From Candidatus Nanosyncoccus alces (GTDB lineage: Bacteria > Patescibacteriota > Saccharimonadia > Saccharimonadales > Saccharimonadaceae): a stretch of 52,962 nt of DNA. Shown here piece by piece: positions 33,048 through 40,842 of the stretch; the first letter of the stretch is position 1; each line of letters starts with the position of its first letter. The DNA lies in assembly GCF_004138395.1 (NCBI RefSeq), contig NZ_PRLM01000004.1, positions 1 through 52,962 on the forward strand, given 5' to 3'. The notes below the pieces were generated by a model. That model was not told the origin of the DNA, ran no database searches, and saw only the letters and a program-made list of their open reading frames with translations. Position numbers and translations under genes: made by a program.

Positions 33048-33784
33048 TTATCCTGGGCCCCACTGGGTCCGGTAAGACCGGCGTTTCTATCAAAATCGCT
33101 CAAACCATCGGTGGCGAAATTATCTCTGCTGACAGCCGCGCTATCTATAAAGGTATGGATATAGGTACCGCCAAACCTACCGTAAAGGAAATGGACGGTG
33201 TGCCACATTACGGGTTAGACCTAGTAGAACCTGGTGAAAGATTTACCGTAGCTGATTGGAAGGTTTACGCTGAAACCAAAATAGCCGAAATTAAAGCGCG
33301 TGGTAAAGTTCCAATCGTTGCCGGTGGTACTGGGCTATACATCGATGCCTTGATTTACGACTATCACTTCAAGGGCCCTACCGGCGCCAAGATCGGCGAT
33401 TTTGAACAAAAAAGTTGTTCAGACAGAACAGAGGTAAAAGGTGATTTTCTCGTCATTGGAATTAAATGGCCTTCCGAAGTTTTAAGGGAAAGATTAAGAC
33501 AGCGTATTGATGCTATGTTTTCGCCGGAGCTTTATCAAGAGACCAAGGACTTAGTAAAGAAATATGGTTGGGGCAACCAAGCAATGAAAAGTGATATTTA
33601 CGAATACGCGTGGAAATATTTGAACGATAAGCTCACTTTAGAAGAAGCCAAAGAACAATGTTTTTATGAAGATTGGCATTTAGCCAAACGTCAGATGACG
33701 TGGTTTAAACGTAATCCAGAAATAATTTGGCTGGCGCTTGAAGAAGTTTATCCATATGTGTTAAAATATATACATAATGAGTAA
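33035..33784 (+). CDS. miaA: tRNA dimethylallyltransferase (short form)
   Basis: A 249-aa MiaA that adds the isopentenyl group to A37 of tRNAs reading UNN codons. P-loop GPTGSGKTG (8-16), the conserved SADSRAIYKGMDIGTAKPT, PHYGLDLVEP, AGGTGLYIDAL and the C-terminal KRQMTWFKRNP are present. At 249 aa it is shorter than the usual 300 or more, with the central insertion domain reduced. It overlaps thrS by 13 nt and the next gene by 8 nt. Confidence 0.93.
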   Translation: MSTIVILGPTGSGKTGVSIKIAQTIGGEIISADSRAIYKGMDIGTAKPTVKEMDGVPHYGLDLVEPGERFTVADWKVYAETKIAEIKARGKVPIVAGGTGLYIDALIYDYHFKGPTGAKIGDFEQKSCSDRTEVKGDFLVIGIKWPSEVLRERLRQRIDAMFSPELYQETKDLVKKYGWGNQAMKSDIYEYAWKYLNDKLTLEEAKEQCFYEDWHLAKRQMTWFKRNPEIIWLALEEVYPYVLKYIHNE

Positions 33785-34382
33785 AGAAACTAACACGCCA
33801 ACAGAAAAATTATTCGGGTCCAAAACTCGCGCCAAACTCTTAAGGCTATTCTTCGAAAATCCTGAAAAAAGTTTTTATGTTCGCGAGATGACTAGAGTAA
33901 TAGACGAGCAGATTAACTCGGTCCGGAGAGAACTACTTAATCTTGAAAGTATTGGTATTATCAAAAATGAAACTTTTGATAATAAAGTTTATTACTCGGC
34001 CAACAGCAAACACCCGTTTTATCGTCCAATGATCGATATTTTTTCGAAAAAAATTGATACAGCTCGCGAAAAGGACGTTAAAGAAACTACATGGGAAGAA
34101 TACTGTCGTCCAGTCAAAAATTATCTAAAAGGTCTCATTGTTACTAATCGTCTACCTGGCCAAGACGGCATAGACCTTTTAATTGTCGGCAATGATAAAA
34201 CCAAAAAACTTACCCGCTGGGCTGAAGTTATCGAAAAGAAACAAGGAAAGCCCATCAATTATGTAATCATGTCTCCAGATGATTTTTCTTATCGCAAAAG
34301 TGTGCGTGATCGATTCATCGCAGAAATCTTTGAAATGGAAATTACCGAAATCATCGACCCGGAAAAAATAATTAAAGAATAG
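33777..34382 (+). CDS. Winged-helix regulator with C-terminal domain
   Basis: A 201-aa protein. The N-terminus (about 1-85) is a winged helix-turn-helix (TRAKLLRLFF, FYVREMTRVIDEQINSVRRELLNLESIGII). The C-terminal half, LLIVGNDKTKKLTRWAEVIEKKQGKPINYVIMS, recalls a nucleotidyltransferase-like fold with no clear catalytic triad. Such pairs are common in CPR genomes and their role is unknown. TAAAAT lies 9 nt before the ATG, inside miaA. Confidence 0.75.
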   Translation: MSKETNTPTEKLFGSKTRAKLLRLFFENPEKSFYVREMTRVIDEQINSVRRELLNLESIGIIKNETFDNKVYYSANSKHPFYRPMIDIFSKKIDTAREKDVKETTWEEYCRPVKNYLKGLIVTNRLPGQDGIDLLIVGNDKTKKLTRWAEVIEKKQGKPINYVIMSPDDFSYRKSVRDRFIAEIFEMEITEIIDPEKIIKE

Positions 34383-34390
34383 GAGCAAGG

Positions 34391-34837
34391 ATGTTTGAAA
34401 TTGAAAGCAAATCTCCAGACGAGATCACTATTATCACCAAAAAGACCACCATTAAGTTTAATACTGCAGATGCCATCATTGACGCAAATTTACCCGTCGG
34501 CAACATTGTTGGCTCAGGCGAATTCGAAATCGGTGATGCTACCATCCGCGGTATTGCTACCGAGAGTGGTAAGACTATTTATGACGTAGAAGTTGGCGGT
34601 GTTCATACTGGTATCATCGGCGGGATAGAAGAAAATCTAGACGACATCGTAGCCGATATCCTCTGCACTTCATCTGTTCGGGCCATCCGCGAAATTGAAC
34701 CAAAACTAATCATAGCTATGGGCAACGTGGACGGCATGGTAGCGGATCTTAAGCTTACTGCTCGTACAGAGAAGAAACTTAAAGTCAAGAATCTGGATAG
34801 CCTTCCGGCTACTAAAGAAGTGGTGGTGTTAAATTAA
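34391..34837 (+). CDS. Degenerate metallo-beta-lactamase-like protein
   Basis: A 148-aa beta-rich protein. The segments VGSGEFEIGDATIRGI and TIYDVEVGGVHTGIIGGIEE resemble the MBL-fold proteins seen in CPR genomes, but HxHxDH is absent, so metal binding is unlikely. AGGAGCAAGG precedes the start. It lies between a regulator and a membrane protease with 1 nt before the latter. Confidence 0.6.
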   Translation: MFEIESKSPDEITIITKKTTIKFNTADAIIDANLPVGNIVGSGEFEIGDATIRGIATESGKTIYDVEVGGVHTGIIGGIEENLDDIVADILCTSSVRAIREIEPKLIIAMGNVDGMVADLKLTARTEKKLKVKNLDSLPATKEVVVLN

Positions 34838-34838
34838 G

Positions 34839-35483
34839 ATGAATCTTAATTTTGGCTATATTGTCATCATCTTAGCTATTGTACTTTTTTCGGTGGTTCT
34901 GCATGAACTCTCACATGGAATTGTAGCCTATTGGTTAGGAGACCATACCGCTAAGGATGCCGGTCGCCTCACTTTTAATCCTATTAAACACATAGACCCG
35001 TATATGTCTATTCTGGTGCCGGTTGTACTATATATACTCGGTGCGCCAGTTTTTGGCGGAGCTAAACCAGTGCCGGTGAATTATCGTAATCTCAAAGGTA
35101 AAGAATGGGGAATGGCACTCGTGGCTTTCGCGGGCCCATTCACCAACTTTCTCTTAGCCCTTACCTTCTTTTTGATCGGCCACTTTACTGGTCTGCTCGC
35201 TGGTAGCGGCGGTGCAATTTGGCGTTTTGTCTTTACCGAACTCATTTATGTAAACCTCGGCTTTATGATTTTTAACCTTATCCCTATTCCGCCTCTAGAC
35301 GGCTCGCGCATACTCTACGCCATCGCTCCAGACGCCTTTCGCAATGTTCTGGCCTCTATGGAACGTTACGGTATTATCATCGTCTACTTCTTAATTTTCT
35401 TTTTTGGTGAAATTTTTTCTCACCTTATGGTGAATGGCATGAACGGTGTACTGGACTTCTTCTACTTTCTAGTAGGACGCTAG
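34839..35483 (+). CDS. Site-2 protease family (M50) membrane protein
   Basis: A 214-aa zinc metalloprotease embedded in the membrane. Helix 1 carries HELSHG (zinc-binding HExxH, near residues 22-27) and the later motif NLIPIPPLDGSRIL supplies the third ligand Asp. There are about five or six helices and no PDZ domain. Members cut membrane proteins to release regulators or clear signal peptides. It is last in the thrS operon; the partner is unknown. Confidence 0.9.
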   Translation: MNLNFGYIVIILAIVLFSVVLHELSHGIVAYWLGDHTAKDAGRLTFNPIKHIDPYMSILVPVVLYILGAPVFGGAKPVPVNYRNLKGKEWGMALVAFAGPFTNFLLALTFFLIGHFTGLLAGSGGAIWRFVFTELIYVNLGFMIFNLIPIPPLDGSRILYAIAPDAFRNVLASMERYGIIIVYFLIFFFGEIFSHLMVNGMNGVLDFFYFLVGR

Positions 35484-35488
35484 TATGG

Positions 35489-35494
35489 TATAAT
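35489..35494 (+). promoter_or_regulatory. Extended -10 promoter for the NUDIX-RNase H leader
   Basis: TGGTATAAT. The transcript start is predicted near 35501, where the structured leader begins. Confidence 0.6.
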
Positions 35495-35500
35495 TAAATT

Positions 35501-35648
35501 AGCCTTACTGGCGACATGATTTTCCTGAATAATCATGTTTTAGGGATTTCGTGGCTTACACCCGTGGGTGTATCGCATAAGATTTTACCCACCTTGTATA
35601 TATTACGGGGAAAACAGGCTGGTGAGGCTTTTACGATAAGAGGTGGGA
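35501..35648 (+). promoter_or_regulatory. Structured 148-nt leader, possible riboswitch
   Basis: The predicted RNA start (35501-35512) pairs fully, with three G-U pairs, with 35618-35629 as a closing helix. Inside are ACATGATT/AATCATGT (35514-35521 with 35531-35538) and TACACC/GGTGTA (35557-35562 with 35567-35572). CCCACCT (35588-35594) is the exact complement of AGGTGGG (35641-35647), which overlaps the translation start region of the next gene. I do not recognise the class. Confidence 0.6.
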
Positions 35649-36497
35649 ATGAAACAGAGAATTCGCGTAGTTGGTTTGATTAAAAACGAAGAAGGGGTAT
35701 TGGTTTTCAAGCGTAGCCGAGGCCGTAGTGACGCCCCGGTTTTTTGGGAGCTTCCCACTGGTAAAATTAAATTTGGCGAACAGCCCGAAGAAGCCATGGT
35801 TCGCTCGCTTACGGAATATACTGGTTTAAATGCTTCACAGATTAAGCTCAAAGATGTAATTACCTTTCTGGCTCCCGAAGGGTCTAGCCAGCTCAGCAAT
35901 CTGTATATTATTTATGAGCTTGGTATAAGTAACCCGGTAAAGCCCACACCGCAAGATCGCTACACAGCCTATAAATTCGTCAAAGATTTCACTGCCTCTA
36001 GTGTTCGTCTCAATGAAACCAGCATGTCAGTGCTCGAAATTGAAGAGGGTAAAGTTACTCCAGGTCGTATTTCACCCCGCGATACTGCAAACAGCGTCAT
36101 CATTAGCGTAGACGGTGCTTCTCGCGGCAACCCTGGTCCTTCCGGTATTGGTTACTGCATCCATGATAACAATGGCAAGATTACAGAACGCAGAGGCGAA
36201 TTTATTGGTTTTGCTACTTCACGCATGGCTGAGTATTACGCCATGAGAAAAGGCATTGAACGCGCTATCGAACTCGGATACAAGTCTGTTCGCTTCATCT
36301 CAGATAGCCTGATGGTGGTAAATCAACTAAACGGCATCTTTCATATAAAAAACCAGGACATTATCCCCGTCTATAAAGATATCCAGAAAAAAATAGAGAA
36401 TTTCGACGCAGTGTCATTCACTCATGTCCCTCGTAGCAAAAATATGATTGCTGATTCTGAGGCTAACGCCGCTATAGATGAAACATTACGGAAGTAA
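35649..36497 (+). CDS. NUDIX-like domain fused to RNase HI
   Basis: A 282-aa fusion. Residues 1-130 are NUDIX-like. The box starts at G38 and keeps E44, R52, E56, G59 and L60, but the Glu after R52 is Ser53 and the Glu after E56 is Tyr57, so two of three metal ligands are lost. Residues about 150-282 are an RNase HI domain with all four acidic residues (D155, E195, D219, D269). It likely cuts RNA in RNA-DNA hybrids while the NUDIX part binds a nucleotide or RNA. The ATG at 35649 has AAGAGG at 35638-35643; GTG at 35643 is an alternative. Confidence 0.88.
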   Translation: MKQRIRVVGLIKNEEGVLVFKRSRGRSDAPVFWELPTGKIKFGEQPEEAMVRSLTEYTGLNASQIKLKDVITFLAPEGSSQLSNLYIIYELGISNPVKPTPQDRYTAYKFVKDFTASSVRLNETSMSVLEIEEGKVTPGRISPRDTANSVIISVDGASRGNPGPSGIGYCIHDNNGKITERRGEFIGFATSRMAEYYAMRKGIERAIELGYKSVRFISDSLMVVNQLNGIFHIKNQDIIPVYKDIQKKIENFDAVSFTHVPRSKNMIADSEANAAIDETLRK

Positions 36498-36513
36498 TCC
36501 TAGTTTATATGTT

Positions 36514-36519
36514 ATAATA
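36514..36519 (+). promoter_or_regulatory. -10 box of rnpB
   Basis: TATAAT ends 3-4 nt before the predicted RNA region; the RNA start is near 36523-36526. Confidence 0.65.
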
Positions 36520-36522
36520 TAG

Positions 36523-36857
36523 GGGAGCCTGAAAGGCGACCGCTTTTCATAAGAGGAAAGTCCGGGCAACGCAGAGCAGGGTAGTCGCTAACAGCGACCG
36601 TCCGTAAGGATAGGGAAAGTACCACAGAAACAATACCGCCCCTTTAGGGGTAAGGGTGAAAAGAGTGAGGTAAGAGCTCACAGCGCGCTGTAGCGATACG
36701 GTGCGGAGGCAAACCCTACCTGTTGCAAGGAGCACTATACACCTTCGCTCGAGGATGTGCGCTCACCGCTAGAACGTTATAGCAATGTAACGTCAAGATA
36801 GATGGTCGCCAACCATATATTATATATGGTTACAGAACCCGGCTTATAGACGGCTCA
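36523..36857 (+). ncRNA. rnpB: RNase P RNA
   Basis: Catalytic RNA of RNase P. Family signatures are GAGGAAAGTCCGGGC near the 5' end and ACAGAACCCGGCTTATAG near the 3' end. The 5' GAGCC (36525-36529) pairs with GGCTC (36852-36856) to close helix P1. The length, about 335 nt, and layout fit bacterial type A. It has its own TATAAT and is followed by a terminator. Confidence 0.95.
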
Positions 36858-36863
36858 ATATCA

Positions 36864-36891
36864 AAATCTCTCCCGAAAGGGAGATTTTTTG
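36864..36891 (+). terminator. Terminator after rnpB
   Basis: TCTCCC-GAAA-GGGAGA stem followed by TTTTTT. Confidence 0.8.
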
Positions 36892-36908
36892 ATATTTTGA
36901 AAATATGC

Positions 36909-36914
36909 TACAAT
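36909..36914 (+). promoter_or_regulatory. Promoter of the pseudoknotted leader
   Basis: TGCTACAAT (extended -10). The predicted start near 36920 coincides with the first base of the closing helix. Confidence 0.55.
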
Positions 36915-36919
36915 GTAAA

Positions 36920-37039
36920 TGTCTACATCAAATAATATATTTTTCGAACTTGCCTAAGCAGAGAACGGCAACCGTTCGAAAAAATGATAGCTTAGGCTCA
37001 TTATTTGGTGTAGACAGCCGAGAACGGTTGTCGTTTTTT
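36920..37039 (+). ncRNA. Pseudoknotted leader or sRNA with terminator
   Basis: Closing helix: 36920-36936 with 37000-37016 (17 pairs, one G-U). Inside, TTTTTCGAAC (36940-36949) matches GTTCGAAAAA (36974-36983), and GCCTAAGC (36952-36959) matches GCTTAGGC (36990-36997). These are interleaved, so both together would make a pseudoknot. GAACGG/CCGTTC (36963-36968 with 36972-36977) competes with the first pair. The 3' end GACAGCCG-AGAA-CGGTTGTC (37013-37032) plus a T-run is a terminator. An alternative pairs 36965-36976 with 37023-37034. I do not recognise it. Confidence 0.65.
37013..37039 (+). terminator. Terminator at the end of the leader
   Basis: GACAGCCG pairs with CGGTTGTC (one G-U) around AGAA, followed by GTTTTTT. 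It shares GACA with the closing helix of the leader, so the two may be alternatives. Confidence 0.75.
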
Positions 37040-37078
37040 ATGTAAGCGACGAAATAATAATAAAATAAAGGAGGTAAA

Positions 37079-37774
37079 ATGAACCACAATTCATTTCCAA
37101 GTGGGGAGCAAACCCCTGCCCATCAAGATGACGGGGATGCCGCCGAATTTCCATCATTCGAAGAACATATTAAATCAATGGATACCGAGAATCTAACACG
37201 AATAGATAACAAAATTGGCCGAGATATCGCAAAAAATTTGGACACAGAAAAAATTAAATTCGACAGATCCTTAGAGCAAACATCAAAGTCTCCAGATTAC
37301 AGAAAAGATAAAGATGGGAACGTTTACTTTGGTAAGATTGGCGATACTATTGTCTTCGGAGAAACAAAACATACTCGTAAAGTGGATGATTTTCCCCACG
37401 AGACCAATGAAGAAGATTATGATAACTCCGTCGTTGGTATCAGAACTGATGACGGCAATCAATACTATATCTCGCAAGGAGTTTTTCTGGATCATGGCAA
37501 TGACAAAAAAGTAGATTTATTGAAAAGAAGACAAGACGACCCGAATTATCGCTTTCCAAGCATTACCATAGGGGAACCGCTGCCGTACAATTCGATCGCC
37601 AGGGATATACCAGAAGGAACAAATATTGGTATCGTTACAGAAGTAGTTTGCCTTGGCGAAGCTCCCTCAACGTCCCCAAACGAAAACAAAACCAAAAAGG
37701 ATATTCAGGAGTATATTGCTAACGAAATCAAACAGAGCGAAACTGCAAAGCGAATCAGGCATATACAACATTAA
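37079..37774 (+). CDS. Soluble acidic protein of unknown function
   Basis: A 231-aa hydrophilic protein with no signal peptide or membrane helix. Residues 35-61 (DTENLTRIDNKIGRDIAKNL onward) match a segment of the surface protein at 15330. The middle part (about 85-130; FGKIGDTIVFGETKHTRKVDD) and DGNQYYISQGVFLDHGND suggest beta strands. It has one of the best Shine-Dalgarno sequences in the window (AAAGGAGGT, 7 nt before ATG) and lies behind the pseudoknotted leader, so expression is probably regulated. Confidence 0.78.
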   Translation: MNHNSFPSGEQTPAHQDDGDAAEFPSFEEHIKSMDTENLTRIDNKIGRDIAKNLDTEKIKFDRSLEQTSKSPDYRKDKDGNVYFGKIGDTIVFGETKHTRKVDDFPHETNEEDYDNSVVGIRTDDGNQYYISQGVFLDHGNDKKVDLLKRRQDDPNYRFPSITIGEPLPYNSIARDIPEGTNIGIVTEVVCLGEAPSTSPNENKTKKDIQEYIANEIKQSETAKRIRHIQH

Positions 37775-37790
37775 GCAAAGAACGACACAA

Positions 37791-37816
37791 AAAACCGCCC
37801 GAAAGGGCGATTTTTT
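37791..37816. terminator. Bidirectional terminator
   Basis: CGCCC-GAAA-GGGCG stem with AAAAAAC before and ATTTTTT after. It lies between converging genes at 37079 and rpmB. Confidence 0.8.
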
Positions 37817-37830
37817 GATAAAACAATAAT

Positions 37831-38058
37831 TTATTTACTCGCTTTTTTCTCGGCACGAGCCTTTGGTGATTCAATTAGACCCTTTTTCTTCAAAGTACGA
37901 AGTGCCGATGTAGACACGTTGCACTTAATCTTCTGGCCATTAATAATCAAAGTCCGCTTCGAGACATTTGGTTTAAACACCTTGCGAGTATGGCGTTGGG
38001 AGAACGACACATTGTGGCCGTACATCTTACCCTTGCCGGTAATTTCACAAATTGCCAT
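37831..38058 (-). CDS. rpmB: 50S ribosomal protein bL28
   Basis: A 75-aa basic protein: MAICEITGKGKMYGHNVSFS, RHTRKVFKPNVSKRTLII and KCNVSTSALRTLKKKG match bL28. It lies 1 nt after rplT in the infC-rpmI-rplT-rpmB cluster; bL28 is not usually in that cluster. The four-Cys zinc form is not present (single Cys residues at C4 and in IKCNVS). Confidence 0.92.
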   Translation of the reverse strand: MAICEITGKGKMYGHNVSFSQRHTRKVFKPNVSKRTLIINGQKIKCNVSTSALRTLKKKGLIESPKARAEKKASK

Positions 38059-38059
38059 C

Positions 38060-38407
38060 TTATTTCTCCTTTACCGTATTAACGATTGCCTTAAACGCCT
38101 CAGGATTATTGACTGCTAAATCTGCCAAAACTTTACGATCTAGGTTGATGTTTTTGGCTTTCATCCCAGCAATCAACTGCGAGTAGGAAACACCAAGCTC
38201 GCGCGAAGCGTTATTGATGCGGGTAATCCATAGCGCCCTAAGATCGCGCTTTTTGTTGCGACGATCGCGATAGCTGTATTGCAAAGCCTTAATCACGCCC
38301 TGCTTACCCAAGCGGTAACTACGAGTGCGAGCGTGTTGCATCCCCTTAGCAGCTTTTAAAATCTTCTTGTGTTTCGCGTGCGCCGCGACACCTCTTTTAA
38401 CTCTCAT
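38060..38407 (-). CDS. rplT: 50S ribosomal protein bL20
   Basis: A 115-aa basic helical protein with [41 protein letters not shown]-type bL20 features. It binds 23S rRNA early in assembly and in other bacteria represses its own operon. It sits 2 nt after rpmI. Confidence 0.95.
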   Translation of the reverse strand: MRVKRGVAAHAKHKKILKAAKGMQHARTRSYRLGKQGVIKALQYSYRDRRNKKRDLRALWITRINNASRELGVSYSQLIAGMKAKNINLDRKVLADLAVNNPEAFKAIVNTVKEK

Positions 38408-38409
38408 GA

Positions 38410-38604
38410 TTAAACCCCCAACGCTTTCTTAATATTCTTATTGATTTTGCCATTGATAGTAGCAGCAGTTTTCATGTTGCGCTTCCTGGCTTTAGACTTT
38501 TTTGCGAGAATATGATTCCCGAACGCCCGCTCACGCACCAACTTGCCAGAACCGGTAATCTTGATCCGCTTAGCGGTACCTTTATGCGTCTTTAACTTTG
38601 GCAT
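38410..38604 (-). CDS. rpmI: 50S ribosomal protein bL35
   Basis: A 64-aa protein: [20 protein letters not shown] and a basic tail with [12 protein letters not shown] match bL35. The start has AAAGGAAAA upstream on the minus strand. Confidence 0.95.
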   Translation of the reverse strand: MPKLKTHKGTAKRIKITGSGKLVRERAFGNHILAKKSKARKRNMKTAATINGKINKNIKKALGV

Positions 38605-38713
38605 AATAGTTTTCCTTTTTATTGGTTAATATTGCTTATGGCTAATCTGTTTCTGTAAAATTTACAACAACGCATAGCCTAAAGTTCAATCGGGAAGCCG
38701 TGGAAGTAGGAAA

Positions 38714-39232
38714 TTACTTCTTCCGTACTTGTGCCGATAGGTTACGCCCGTTCATTTGCGGCTTGCCTTCCATGACGATGCCTTCACCCAGTAAATCAAC
38801 CACTTTATTTAGCAAATCTTGGCCGATCTCTTTGTGCGCCATTTCGCGCCCACGAAAAATTATTAAAATTTTTACTCGGTCGCCGTCGTCTAGGAACCCA
38901 CGCATCTTACGGACTTTAATGTTAAGGTCATTGTCGCTAATTTTTAGGCCAATCTTCATCTGTTTTAGCTCGGATTGCTTTTCACGAGCTTTCTTCCGAT
39001 TCTTGGCTTCTTCTTTCATCTTCTGGTACTGGTATTTACCCCAGTCGATGATCTTAACGACCGGTGGGTTGGCATTAGCGGCGATTTCCACTAAGTCCAC
39101 CCCCTGCTCGTTCGCGAGAATCTGGGCCTCTTTGCTCGACATAATGCCAAGCTGCTCTCCACTAGCACCAATTACGCGCACCTCTGGATAACGGATTTCC
39201 GAATTGAGGCGGGTGCGTGATGTAGTTTTTAT
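38714..39232 (-). CDS. infC: Initiation factor IF-3 with non-AUG start
   Basis: A 172-aa IF-3: RTRLNSEIRYPEVRVIG and GEQLGIMSS (N domain), VDLVEIAANANPPVVKIIDWGKYQYQ (linker), and a C domain with VKILIIFRGREMAHKEIGQ. The promoter (TGGTATAAT, 39269-39274 minus) lies downstream of the only in-frame ATG (39317-39319). After the transcript start there is no in-frame ATG, GTG or TTG before the conserved region. AAGAAAGGA precedes ATC-ATA; ATA at 39230-39232 has 5-nt spacing and is preferred, with ATC (39233-39235) as the alternative. This would keep IF-3 autoregulation by rare start codon. Confidence 0.9.
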   Translation of the reverse strand: MKTTSRTRLNSEIRYPEVRVIGASGEQLGIMSSKEAQILANEQGVDLVEIAANANPPVVKIIDWGKYQYQKMKEEAKNRKKAREKQSELKQMKIGLKISDNDLNIKVRKMRGFLDDGDRVKILIIFRGREMAHKEIGQDLLNKVVDLLGEGIVMEGKPQMNGRNLSAQVRKK

Positions 39233-39268
39233 GATAGTCCTTTCTTCTCTTGAATTAACCTGGTGATA

Positions 39269-39274
39269 ATTATA
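39269..39274 (-). promoter_or_regulatory. Extended -10 promoter of infC
   Basis: TGGTATAAT on the minus strand; transcription predicted from about 39262, leaving roughly a 30-nt leader. Confidence 0.65.
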
Positions 39275-39327
39275 CCAAACTTTATGCAAAAATACAAGAG
39301 CAATATGGGTGGGGAACAACGTTAAAT

Positions 39328-40842
39328 TTACCGTTTCCTATAGGTCAAAGCTTCGGCTAAATGTTGGGCTGAAATTTTATCGGTTCCAGCTAAATCTGCA
39401 ATCGTCTGTGCCACTTTAATGGTTTTAAAATATGATCTAGCCGAAAGGCTTAAACTCTCCGAAGCCCCAGCTAGTAGCTTCTCGGCCGCAGGTTCCATTT
39501 TGAACAGCTTAGTCACTTGGAAGCTAGACAGGGAACTATTGTAAACTCCATCCCGCCCATACCGGGCTTTTTGTCTCCTGATTGCCTCTGTTATATTATT
39601 TTTTACAACACTATGTTCGCTAGCTTCATCTGGCAAGTCTTTTAGCAAATCCGTATTGTCTACCTTTTCGACATTAATATTCATATCTATCCTGTCAAAC
39701 AACGGTCCAGATAGCTTCTTCTGGTAATTTTGAATTTGCACTTCGGTACACTTGCATTCATGGGCGGGATCACCCAGATATCCACAAGGGCAAGGGTTCA
39801 TTGTGGCTACTAGCATGAAATCCGCTGGATAGGTAGTCTTATGGTTTGCCCTAGAGACGGAAATTTCTTTATCTTCTAAAGGCTGTCGCAATGCCTCTAA
39901 TACAGAGCGTTGAAACTCTGGTATTTCATCTAAAAACAAAATCCCTTTATGTGCTAGGGAAATTTCCCCTGGACTGGCCGCTGCCCCACCGCCAATTATA
40001 GAGGTAGCACTCGCCGTATGGTGAGGGTTACGAAACGGTCTAACCCCCACTATCTCATCTTTAGATATTCCAGCAATAGAGTAAATTTTAGTAATGTCAA
40101 TTTTTTCCGCTGGGGTTAACTCTGGTAATAAGTTCGCTGCTGCCTTAGCTAGTAAAGTTTTACCGGCCCCTGGTGGCCCAGAGATTAAAATGTTATGATG
40201 TCCGGCAATCGCAATTTCTAGTGCTCGCTTCGCGAGTTTTTGTCCTCGAATGTGGTCCAATATCTCACCCGTAAGACATTTCGCAACCCTTTTGTGGTTA
40301 ACACCAGCATCACTAGCTACAGGGGGTGCTATTTGGCCTTTTAGAGCCAAAAATAGACCTCGCAGCGTATCTACGCCGTAAATGTTTATTTTGTCTACCA
40401 ACGAGGCCTGAGTTAAGTTTCTCCTTGGTACGTACATTTCAGTATATCCGGCGTCTCGTGCAGCCTCGACTACGTTTATAATACCTTTTACTGGCCGTAT
40501 TTCGCCATTCAGTGATAGTTCACCCACAAACATCTTGCCAGCTACATCTCCTTTGATTAACTGGTTTGAGAGCACTAATACCGATAACGCTATTGGTAAA
40601 TCTAGATATGCTCCGTCTTTCAAAAGTTCTGCTGGCGCTAGACTAATCGTCACTTTTTTATCAGGGAAAAAGAACCCAGAGTTCACTAGCGCACTACGCA
40701 CGCGCTCTTTTGCCTCACTGACGGTTTTATTGGCCATGCCAACGATATTAAACGCCGGTAACCCCCTATTCATGTCCCCCTCGACTTCTACTAGTTTGCC
40801 CCCGAAGCCGTAGGGGATTGCAGAATGAATTTTAGCGATCAT
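39328..40842 (-). CDS. comM: ComM/YifB-type Mg-chelatase-like AAA+ ATPase
   Basis: A 504-aa protein: an N-terminal ribosomal-S5-like/Lon-like domain (VEGDMNRGLPAFNIVGMANKTVSEAKERVRSAL), then an AAA+ domain with Walker A GPPGAGKTLL, FRNPHHTASATSIIGGG, Walker B ILFLDEIPEFQRSVLEALRQP and MNPCPCGYLGD (zinc-ribbon type Cys), then a C-terminal lid (LSLSARSYFKTIKVAQTIADL). ComM drives branch migration during natural transformation. It points to DNA uptake competence. Placed after infC on the same strand. Confidence 0.95.
   Translation of the reverse strand: MIAKIHSAIPYGFGGKLVEVEGDMNRGLPAFNIVGMANKTVSEAKERVRSALVNSGFFFPDKKVTISLAPAELLKDGAYLDLPIALSVLVLSNQLIKGDVAGKMFVGELSLNGEIRPVKGIINVVEAARDAGYTEMYVPRRNLTQASLVDKINIYGVDTLRGLFLALKGQIAPPVASDAGVNHKRVAKCLTGEILDHIRGQKLAKRALEIAIAGHHNILISGPPGAGKTLLAKAAANLLPELTPAEKIDITKIYSIAGISKDEIVGVRPFRNPHHTASATSIIGGGAAASPGEISLAHKGILFLDEIPEFQRSVLEALRQPLEDKEISVSRANHKTTYPADFMLVATMNPCPCGYLGDPAHECKCTEVQIQNYQKKLSGPLFDRIDMNINVEKVDNTDLLKDLPDEASEHSVVKNNITEAIRRQKARYGRDGVYNSSLSSFQVTKLFKMEPAAEKLLAGASESLSLSARSYFKTIKVAQTIADLAGTDKISAQHLAEALTYRKR

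Noticed and set aside
36547-36735. Minus-strand ORF of 62 aa
   Set aside because: It lies entirely inside the RNase P RNA.
36909-37039. Retron-type or transposon end interpretation of the inverted repeats
   Set aside because: No reverse transcriptase or transposase is nearby, and the promoter and terminator placement fit a leader or small RNA better.
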